Positions 57,911-64,000 of a DNA stretch of 64,000 nt are shown here, one piece after another. How positions within the stretch are numbered: the stretch's first letter is position 1; each line of letters opens with the position of its first letter. This stretch comes from Nocardiopsis terrae (GTDB lineage Bacteria; Actinomycetota; Actinomycetes; Streptosporangiales; Streptosporangiaceae): NCBI RefSeq assembly GCF_014651695.1, contig NZ_BMXJ01000008.1:124001-188000 (forward strand). The letters are read 5' to 3'. Position numbers and translations under genes: made by a program. The notes under the pieces were generated by a model. It ran no database searches. It was given only the letters and a program-made list of their open reading frames with translations, and had not been told where the DNA came from.

Positions 57911-58303
57911 TCAGGGTCGGCGGTCCGCGAGAACGCAGAACTCGTTCCCCTCCGGGTCGGTGAGCACGACCCAGCTCTCCTCGCCCTGGCCGACGTCGGC
58001 GCGCCGAGCGCCCAGGTCCAGCAGACGGAGCACCTCTTCGCCCTGCTCCCCGTCGGCCGGGCTGAGGTCGATGTGGAGCCTGTTCTTGACGGTTTTGCCC
58101 TCGGGCACGCGCGCGAACGTCAACGTCGGCGGCACCGGGCCCAGCGGGTCCTCGGGCCCGGGCCCCACCGGAGCACCGATGGTGACGGTTCCGTCCTCCT
58201 CGTCCCGCTCCCGCACCTCGTAGCCCAGGACCGAGCACCAGAACCGGGCGAGCCGGTCGGGATCGGCGCAGTCGATCCCGAGTTCGGTGAACCTACTGGT
58301 CAT
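57911..58303 (-). CDS. VOC-superfamily (glyoxalase/bleomycin-resistance-like) protein
   Basis: A 130-aa protein of one beta-alpha-beta-beta-beta pair of modules: LGIDCADPDRLARFWCSVLG, KNRLHIDLSPAD (metal His), SWVVLTDPEGNEFCVL (metal Glu). Typical of small VOC enzymes or binding proteins that bind hydrophobic antibiotics or act as dioxygenase/isomerases. No ligand can be inferred. Confidence 0.85.
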   Translation of the reverse strand: MTSRFTELGIDCADPDRLARFWCSVLGYEVRERDEEDGTVTIGAPVGPGPEDPLGPVPPTLTFARVPEGKTVKNRLHIDLSPADGEQGEEVLRLLDLGARRADVGQGEESWVVLTDPEGNEFCVLADRRP

Positions 58304-58458
58304 GTCAGGACCTCCTGGGTCACGGGCCTACCGAAGCCCCCACGCTAACCGCGGTCCCCGTCGGCGAAGGCGTCGCGGTCCGGGGAGGCCGCCCCGGGGC
58401 CGGGCACGGGGCCCGGACCCGGAGCTGCCCCGGCACCCCCGCAGGAGGCGCCGAAACC

Positions 58459-59931
58459 CTAGGCGAGCTTGCCCGCCTGGTGGGCCTCGACGGCCTTGCG
58501 GACACCCTCGCCGTAGGCAGGGTCGGCCTTCGCGCAGTTCCCGATGTGCCGCTCGATGGTGGCCTCGGAGGCACCGTCGATCGCCCGGGCGGTGTTCTCG
58601 AACAGCACCTGCTGCTGCTCCGGGCTCATCGAGCGGAACAGGTCGCCGGGCTGCTCGAAGTAGTTGTCGTCGTCCTCGCGGTAGTCGAACCGGTCGGCGG
58701 TCGCGCCCACGGCCAGCGCCGGCTCGGCGTACTGGGGCTGCTCGCTCCAGCGGCCGTAGGAGTTCGGTTCGATACCGGGGACGCCGCCCTGGTTGCCGTC
58801 CACCCGCATCGCACCGTCGCGGTGGTAGGTGTTGACCATCCGGGCGCCGCGCGGCTGGTTCACCGGGATCTGGTGGTGGTTGACGCCCAGGCGGTAGCGG
58901 GCGGCGTCACCGTAGGAGAACAGCCGGCCCTGGAGCATGCGGTCTGGCGAGATGCCGATGCCCGGCACGATGTTGGCCGGGGTGAAGGAGGCCTGTTCGA
59001 CGTCCGCGTGGTAGTTCTCCGGGTTGCGGTTGAGCTCGAACTCGCCGACCTCGATCAGCGGGTAGTCCTTCTTCGACCAGACCTTGGTGAGGTCGAAGGG
59101 GTGGAAGCGGTAGTGCTCCGCGTCCGCCTCGGGCATGATCTGGACGTAGAACGTCCACTTCGGGTGGTCGCCGCGCTCGATGGCCTCGTAGAGGTCGCGC
59201 TGGGAGGACTCGCGGTCCCCGGCGATGACCTCGGCGGCCTCCTGGTCGGTGAGGTTCTTGATGCCCTGCTGGGTGCGGAAGTGGAACTTGGTCCAGAACC
59301 GCTCACCGGCCTCGTTGACGAACGAGAAGGTGTGCGAGCCGAAGCCGTGCATGTGCCGGTAGCTCGCGGGGATGCCGCGGTCCGACATGACGATGGTGAC
59401 CTGGTGCAGGGCCTCGGGGAGGTTGGTCCAGAAGTCCCAGTTGTTCTCCGCCGAGCGCATGTTGGTGCGCGGGTCGCGCTTCACGGCGCGGTTGAGGTCG
59501 GGGAACTTCAGCGGGTCGCGGAAGAAGAAGACCGGGGTGTTGTTGCCGACCACGTCCCAGTTGCCCTCCTCGGTGTAGAAGCGCAGGGCGAAGCCGCGGA
59601 TGTCGCGCTCGGCGTCGGCGGCACCGCGCTCACCGGCGACGGTGGAGAAGCGGAGGAAGACCTCGGTCTCCTTGCCGACCTCGGAGAAGAGGGCGGCCTT
59701 ACTGTACCGGGTGATGTCCTTGGTGACCCGGAAGGTACCGAAGGCGCCGGAACCCTTGGCGTGCATGCGGCGCTCGGGAATCACCTCGCGGTCGAAGTGC
59801 GCGAGCTTCTCGAGGAACCACAGGTCCTGCAGCAGCATGGGCCCGCGGGGTCCGGCCGTCAGGCTGTTCTGGTTGTCCGCGACGGGGGCGCCGGCGGCTG
59901 TGGTCAGCGGATTGGTGTTGTCGTGCGACAT
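58459..59931 (-). CDS. katA: Monofunctional haem catalase (clade 3, KatA type)
   Basis: A 490-aa catalase. Distal His in [14 protein letters not shown], Asn in [19 protein letters not shown], and the proximal haem Tyr in [14 protein letters not shown]. Length and [20 protein letters not shown] are typical of small-subunit clade 3 catalases that degrade H2O2 in the cytoplasm. Start ATG 59931 is preceded by GAGGTAGCA. A FurA/CatR-like operator lies 310 bases upstream. Confidence 0.95.
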   Translation of the reverse strand: MSHDNTNPLTTAAGAPVADNQNSLTAGPRGPMLLQDLWFLEKLAHFDREVIPERRMHAKGSGAFGTFRVTKDITRYSKAALFSEVGKETEVFLRFSTVAGERGAADAERDIRGFALRFYTEEGNWDVVGNNTPVFFFRDPLKFPDLNRAVKRDPRTNMRSAENNWDFWTNLPEALHQVTIVMSDRGIPASYRHMHGFGSHTFSFVNEAGERFWTKFHFRTQQGIKNLTDQEAAEVIAGDRESSQRDLYEAIERGDHPKWTFYVQIMPEADAEHYRFHPFDLTKVWSKKDYPLIEVGEFELNRNPENYHADVEQASFTPANIVPGIGISPDRMLQGRLFSYGDAARYRLGVNHHQIPVNQPRGARMVNTYHRDGAMRVDGNQGGVPGIEPNSYGRWSEQPQYAEPALAVGATADRFDYREDDDNYFEQPGDLFRSMSPEQQQVLFENTARAIDGASEATIERHIGNCAKADPAYGEGVRKAVEAHQAGKLA

Positions 59932-60570
59932 TGCTACCTCGTCCTCGATCTCTGTGGCGCTGCGCTCTCAGAGCCGGTCATGCGTCGGCCTCCTGCCGGG
60001 CGGGCCCTGGAGGCGCCCCGGGCCTCGGGGGTGCTCGGGCCCCGTGGCGGGTCCGTGCCCGCGGCCGCGCGGTCTCCCGCGCCGGACGCCCGGCCTGCGG
60101 CGGGCCGTGGGCTGTGGGCCGGAGAGGCGGCCTCATCCTCCCGGGTCGGTCGCTCCGGGGACGGAGCACCCATGGCGAAGCCCTCCCGGGGAGGATGGTC
60201 CTGCTCCCCGGCTGGCGCATGCGCCCATTGAAACACTTCTCTGGAATAACTCCAATCTAGGAGGTCATGCTGGTGGTCCGTAGCGCCGAAGGTCCCCGTT
60301 CCGACGACAGGAGACCCTTGACGGGCCACCCGGCCCGGGTGCGGGGAGCCGAGTCTGCCCGCACGGGATGCATAAAAGCGCCCTCTCCCGAACCCCGGGG
60401 GAACCCGACCTGAACGGACCGGGAGGTTTCGGAGGAAGACGCGGAGAAGGAAGCAGGAGGGGGCGCGGGGGAGAGGGCGCTCAACGACGCGGGTCGGGGC
60501 GGTGGAACTCCCCGTGTGCGGGCCCGGTGCTGCGGCTCGTCATCGGGGCGGTGGGCGCCCCGGCGGGAGG
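59932..60570. other. Region between catalase and the transglycosylase-like gene
   Basis: 639 bases without a supported gene. It contains the operator-like site at 60242. A 48-codon reading frame at 60265 (plus strand) has AGGAGG before it but no protein-like sequence. Confidence 0.45.
60242..60254 (-). promoter_or_regulatory. Candidate FurA/CatR-type peroxide-response operator
   Basis: TGGAATAACTCCA is a short dyad (TGGA/TCCA) in AT-rich surroundings. On the minus strand it reads TTGGAGTTATTCCAGAG, resembling actinobacterial FurA/FurS boxes (TTGAC...ATTCCAGA). It would fit a peroxide sensor controlling the catalase gene, though the distance to the start is large. Confidence 0.4.
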
Positions 60571-61260
60571 CTAGTACGTCCTGGTGCTCTGCCAGTAGTC
60601 CCAGGCCTCGCAGGGGGTGCCGTAGGCCTGCTGGATGTAGTCCAGGCCCCAGTCGATCTGCGTCGACGCGCTGTCCCGGAACCCGGCGGGCATCTCACCG
60701 TGCAGTGCCGGGTTGAAGCCGACGATCCCGCGTGCGCCGGTCTGCTGGTCGAGCACGTTGTGGTCCCAGGCCGACTGCTGTGACCACAGGTTGTCCAGGC
60801 AGGTCCACTCCTGGTCGGTCCAGTTGTACGGGGCGGCGGAGGCCGCCTGCATCCCCAGGTTCTTGTTGTCACTGAGGTTGGCGTCGTCGCCTGTGCCCCA
60901 CTCGTACTCCTCTGGCTCCTCCGGGCGGTCGTGGTCCACCCAGGTCTCCTCTCCGCAACCGGGGCCGTTGACCAGACAGACCATCTGTCGGACACCCTCG
61001 TTGAAGGTCGAACTCACCTCCGAGGTGTAAACGGTCGTGATGATCAGCGCGGCCAGGATCGCTGCCGCCGCTGTCTCCACGAACCCCGCTCCGCGGTCCC
61101 GCTGGTTCGCGGATTCCGGCCGCAACCAGCGCAGGGCACTGCCGACACCTCGGCGGATGGCGATCCGTGGGGGGCGTCCCCGCTCGTCAGTGCGGTTGGG
61201 CGGCCGGTTCGGCGAGGGCCGTCGGGGATCCCCGAGCTCAGGGCTGTGGGGGGTGGTCAA
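60571..61260 (-). CDS. Transglycosylase-like exported protein with a class III (Flp-type) prepilin N-terminus
   Basis: A 229-aa protein with TTG start 61260 behind GGAGG. A basic cytoplasmic region (1-55) leads to a class-III-signal-like segment, DRGAGFVETAAAAILAALII (about 55-74), where GAGFVE exactly matches the Flp pilin at 63026 (cleavage after Gly, Glu at +5). The C-terminal domain (about 139-229, WTDQEWTCLDNLWSQQSAWD, TQIDWGLDYIQQAYGTPCEA, WDYWQS) matches actinobacterial lytic-transglycosylase / aggregation-promoting-factor C-terminal domains that cut or bind peptidoglycan. So a wall-acting domain appears to be exported through a pilin-type route. Confidence 0.8.
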   Translation of the reverse strand: MTTPHSPELGDPRRPSPNRPPNRTDERGRPPRIAIRRGVGSALRWLRPESANQRDRGAGFVETAAAAILAALIITTVYTSEVSSTFNEGVRQMVCLVNGPGCGEETWVDHDRPEEPEEYEWGTGDDANLSDNKNLGMQAASAAPYNWTDQEWTCLDNLWSQQSAWDHNVLDQQTGARGIVGFNPALHGEMPAGFRDSASTQIDWGLDYIQQAYGTPCEAWDYWQSTRTY

Positions 61261-61336
61261 CTCCGCCTCCAGAAGAGTCCAGGAGTGGGGGTGGTCGGGG
61301 TGGTGCGCTTGGGGGAGCGTGGGGGCGCCTCAGGGG

Positions 61337-61867
61337 TCAGGAGATGGGGATGTCTTCGATGGGTTCGAACCCAGGGATTTCAAGGTCGATGGAATCAACG
61401 TCCTCGGGAACAGAGTACATCGACCAGTAGGCGACCTTTTCGCCTGGGCGCAAAATGTTCTTAACATCCATGGAAGTATTACCTGAGCAGAGACAGTCTC
61501 CGTCGCTGTCCATAAGCGGGTGAAATCGCTTGGATTTGGTTGATGATGTTATTGTGACGCCAGAGTATGATGTGACATTGCTATACATGTAGGAATTTCC
61601 TTGAGGCCAATCGAATCCAGCATCTCTGTCGCCAATGTTCTCAACACTCCAGGTGACGGATATTAGATTGCCTGCCCCGCTTCTTTCTGCCGAATGGGCC
61701 TCTGCTAAAAAATCGGAACTGATTTCTTCATTCGATTCAGCGTTTCCTAGAGAATCCAGGTTCTCGGTCTTTGGGGCGGGTGCGGCAAGGGCGCCTGAAG
61801 CTGTAACGAAGGGAAGAATTGCTATAATCGCACAAAGTCCAGGCGCTCGAAGCTTCCTGTTCATCAT
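61337..61867 (-). CDS. Secreted hypothetical protein with a C-x-C domain shared with the neighbouring OmpA lipoprotein
   Basis: A 176-aa protein with a clear signal peptide (MNRKLRAPGLCAIIAILPFV, TASGALAA). The mature part is AT-rich at DNA level and has the pattern VTWSVENIGD, DSDGDCLCSG, GEKVAYWSMYSVPEDVDSID, EDIPIS at the very end. The same elements appear in the middle of the OmpA lipoprotein encoded 6 bases upstream (DGSCFCDT, GETETLWVIFPGAPENVESM, LDIPVS). The two are paralogous domains. No known family is recognised. Probably binds a surface partner. Confidence 0.7.
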   Translation of the reverse strand: MMNRKLRAPGLCAIIAILPFVTASGALAAPAPKTENLDSLGNAESNEEISSDFLAEAHSAERSGAGNLISVTWSVENIGDRDAGFDWPQGNSYMYSNVTSYSGVTITSSTKSKRFHPLMDSDGDCLCSGNTSMDVKNILRPGEKVAYWSMYSVPEDVDSIDLEIPGFEPIEDIPIS

Positions 61868-61873
61868 TGACCT

Positions 61874-62917
61874 CTATTTTTCAAACGTGACACTGACTCG
61901 GCGGTTTCGTTTGCGTCCCTCTTCTGTGGTGTTGTCGGCGATGGGATCAGCGGATCCATGTCCTTCAACATCAAAGGTAACTTCGCGGCTGATGAGACTT
62001 CCCAAAGTGACCTCAACGCTTTTGGCTCGGTCTTGTGACAAAGGTAGGTTGACAGAGTCAGTTCCCGTGTTATCTGCGTGCCCGTCGATAGAAATCACTG
62101 AGGAACTCGCATCGTCGATCTCTTGAGCCACCTGCTCAAGTATTTCCTGAGTCTCGTCGTTGAGGTCTGAACTGTTGGTGCTGAAAAGGACATCAGAGGA
62201 TAGAATAATGCTTACCTCATCGCCACTTTCTGTTCGGCCTGTTTGATCCTCTTCAAGGCTGTCCGAGATTAGGGTGAGGTCGAGGATCTGTGGTTCCCCG
62301 AGGTTGCTGCTTTCGACTGCCTCTGAAGTGTTGCTAACAGGGATGTCGAGAAGAGGTGGAGTCAGGGGAGTTGTGACAGTCATGCTCTCTACGTTTTCTG
62401 GAGCTCCTGGAAATATCACCCAGAGCGTTTCAGTTTCACCGCTTTCAATGGCTCCTTCTAAGGTGTCGCAGAAACAGCTTCCATCACTTTTGTCGTAACT
62501 GAGATAACGCTGCTGATTTAGATCATCAATGAGGCTGATGTTGCTGGCAGTGCGTCTATCTTCTTCGCCGGCAAGGCCAAATCCTATATCAAATTCCTCT
62601 GGTGAATTATTGATGAGGCTGATTCTTAAGCGAAGGAGATTGTTCTCCAGTCTCTCCAGTGTATTGACCTCAATCTGGAGTTCAGATCCAAGGATGGTTG
62701 CCGTGGATGTCGAACTGGCCAATATTTCTTTTGCTTCGCCTGGGGAGGGTGGAGCATTTTCTCTGGAAATGTTTTCGGGGGATTGGCTGTTCTCTTTTGG
62801 GGGGTTATCCGCGCTGACGACACACCCAGAGGCAAGGAAAATAACCAGAGTGGTGACCATGCCTGTGTGTAGATGCTTATTCCCCTTCGCTTTGGAAGGC
62901 TTGCTTGCGAGAGTCAA
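61874..62917 (-). CDS. OmpA-family peptidoglycan-binding lipoprotein with an N-terminal C-x-C domain
   Basis: A 347-aa exported lipoprotein, TTG start 62917 (needed for the basic signal region). Lipobox FLASGC. Middle domain (about 75-195) is the C-x-C domain shared with the downstream protein. C-terminal OmpA domain: VLFSTNSSDLNDETQEILEQ, ISIDGHADNTGTDSVNLPLS, QDRAKSVEVTL, RKRNRRVSVTF, with the Asp and Arg that bind diaminopimelate. It would tether the C-x-C module to peptidoglycan. Low GC compared with neighbours suggests recent acquisition of this pair. Confidence 0.8.
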   Translation of the reverse strand: MTLASKPSKAKGNKHLHTGMVTTLVIFLASGCVVSADNPPKENSQSPENISRENAPPSPGEAKEILASSTSTATILGSELQIEVNTLERLENNLLRLRISLINNSPEEFDIGFGLAGEEDRRTASNISLIDDLNQQRYLSYDKSDGSCFCDTLEGAIESGETETLWVIFPGAPENVESMTVTTPLTPPLLDIPVSNTSEAVESSNLGEPQILDLTLISDSLEEDQTGRTESGDEVSIILSSDVLFSTNSSDLNDETQEILEQVAQEIDDASSSVISIDGHADNTGTDSVNLPLSQDRAKSVEVTLGSLISREVTFDVEGHGSADPIADNTTEEGRKRNRRVSVTFEK

Positions 62918-63025
62918 GAGCTTCCCGTTTCTCAGGATTTGTCAGAGGAATTCAGATCGAGAGCCCAAAGGCAATATTCACGACTGATGCAGTTTCCTTA
63001 AACTGTACATCTCTTTGTTTTTGGG

Positions 63026-63238
63026 TTAGTAGTTGGAAAATATTCCATCGATTGTGGTCGTTATTCCATTTGCAATGCGCTTCTCGATTCCGGCGGCCAT
63101 GATAACCCCGGCGATCAGGGCAACGAGGACGATGACAGCTCCGTACTCGACGAAGCCAGCGCCCTTGTCCCTGTCGTGCCCAGGCCGCGGGAGGGTCAGG
63201 GCGCTGAGGGTCACCCATATCTTGTGCAAGCTGTTCAT
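63026..63238 (-). CDS. Flp-family type IVb pilin
   Basis: A 70-aa prepilin. The class III signal is clear: HDRDKGAGFVEYGAVIVLVA, cleavage predicted after Gly26 with Glu at +5 and Tyr at +6, then a hydrophobic helix (LIAGVIMAAGI) and a short tail. It should be cleaved by a TadV-type peptidase and assembled into a thin Tad pilus. No tad motor or peptidase genes are in the window. The same processing motif occurs in the transglycosylase-like protein at 60571. Confidence 0.85.
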   Translation of the reverse strand: MNSLHKIWVTLSALTLPRPGHDRDKGAGFVEYGAVIVLVALIAGVIMAAGIEKRIANGITTTIDGIFSNY

Positions 63239-64000
63239 GGAGTTAACTCCTGGGGGAGGTAGTTTTCTTCGCCACGGCAGCGCGGTTGTTGACCGGTGGA
63301 CCTGGGTCCTGGCTTCATCGGTGACCTGGGGCTGAACTTTGGGATCACGAACCCCACTATCGGATCAGTGTGGTCAGTTGCCCCTTGCCTTGACTGCCCC
63401 TTGCCCTGGCCGGATGTGGCCATGCAAGTTGTGCGTCCCGCTGGCCCTGTAGGTCTTGGCGCTCCTCCTGAAGAACGGAGATTTCCCAGGTGGGAGCTGG
63501 TTTCTAAGGGGTGAGTGTGCACGATTCGGCCGCCAGGGGTAGCGATCTGTGTTCAACGGGTCACCATGATTGCATGTGTCCTCGACCACCGTCATGGATG
63601 GGCGTGAAAGTCCGGGCAACCGAGAGCCTGGCCTGCTCATGGTGTTGAATTGTTCGGGTCTCATGATTCTCTCCCCTTGCGCCAAGCCCTACACCGCCCC
63701 TCGGTCAGAAGGGGCACCACTCGCTCGGTGTGGCCTGAGCAGCTTCGGAGGTCTCGGAGACCCCGTGAACCCGGGCGGGGGGTGCGCAGAGCCCAGAGGC
63801 TGGGGCTCCCATGTTCCCCGCTTCTCCTGCGGGACACCAGAGAGGTCAGCCGCACACGAGCCTTCCCGTAGCCCGTCCCCGCCCCGAATGCCCCCGCCCC
63901 GCGCACACCTCCCTGCCTCCCCGGCTGTTCCTCTGTCCTTCCCGACCTCTTTCATTGCTCCATCCGCTCCCCCCAGTCCCCGCCTGCCCCACGCGCCTCA
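63239..64000. other. No supported gene in the last 760 bases
   Basis: Short reading frames here have no protein-like character. The last 150 bases are C-rich. A promoter for the pilin is expected just upstream of 63238, but no clear element was found. Confidence 0.4.

Noticed and set aside
59934-60329. Minus-strand frame upstream of catalase, a possible CatR gene
   Set aside because: No winged-helix or Fur metal motifs; sequence looks non-coding.
60265-60411. 48-codon plus-strand frame with AGGAGG before its ATG
   Set aside because: Ribosome-site match is good but the sequence is low-complexity basic and it opposes the operator-like site; too weak to call.
63374-63685. Minus-strand frame upstream of the pilin
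   Set aside because: No conserved pattern and no good start site.
1-64000. CRISPR array, tRNA, rRNA, integrase or phage genes
   Set aside because: No regularly spaced repeats, no cloverleaf or rRNA sequence and no integrase was recognised on reading through the window; a computed scan (for example tRNAscan) would be needed for certainty.

Overview
The window looks like a chromosome segment from a high-GC, Gram-positive filamentous actinobacterium, probably of the Nocardiopsaceae. Evidence for this: very GC-rich codons, GTG and TTG starts, modular type I polyketide synthases (PKS), an XRE/DUF5753 + DUF397 + ATP-binding regulatory trio, an ECF-type biotin transporter, a CmtR-like regulator and Flp-type pilins. 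The genus is an inference. No rRNA, tRNA or CRISPR array was recognised. Layout: (1) 1-15039 is the 3' end of a modular PKS cluster: a truncated subunit with a degenerate reductive loop, a KS-AT-KR-ACP subunit and a KS-AT-DH-ER-KR-ACP-TE subunit that ends the assembly line. A perfect 36-bp palindrome follows. (2) 15323-22238 holds housekeeping genes: an HrpA helicase, a flavin oxidoreductase/globin pair and a beta-propeller lactonase. (3) 22610-26855 is a polymorphic-toxin locus: two small accessory proteins, a 995-aa nuclease toxin and a YezG-like immunity protein. The toxin tip and immunity gene are much more AT-rich than the toxin body. A decayed IS5-family element starts exactly at the immunity stop codon. 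(4) 28072-32196 has bioY-bioM-bioN, a beta-lactamase-like serine hydrolase and a fabG reductase. (5) 32516-34743 is the ATP-binding/XRE/DUF397 regulatory island; three copies of a TGyACGTGyA palindrome lie in front of its three genes. (6) 35093-40023 concerns metal and ion homeostasis: a Zur-box-controlled zinc-binding lipoprotein, a Ktr/Trk potassium system, and a CDF exporter divergent from a CmtR-like sensor. (7) 40661-47916 has an RND exporter, a second ATP-binding regulator, an orphan mycofactocin-type glycosyltransferase lacking its acidic motifs, and an unknown protein. (8) 48205-58303 has an IS701-type remnant, a pectate-lyase-like lipoprotein, a TadG-like protein fused to a C-terminal hydrolase-like domain, a VKOR/DsbA disulfide pair, a two-part glycosyltransferase and a VOC protein. 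(9) 58459-63238 has a catalase, then a cell-envelope island: a lytic-transglycosylase-like protein with a prepilin-type N-terminus, a secreted protein and an OmpA lipoprotein sharing an apparently novel C-x-C domain, and an Flp pilin. The last 760 bases show no gene. The least explained parts are the pilin/transglycosylase/OmpA island, the palindrome-marked regulatory trio, the chimeric toxin and the degenerate glycosyltransferase.
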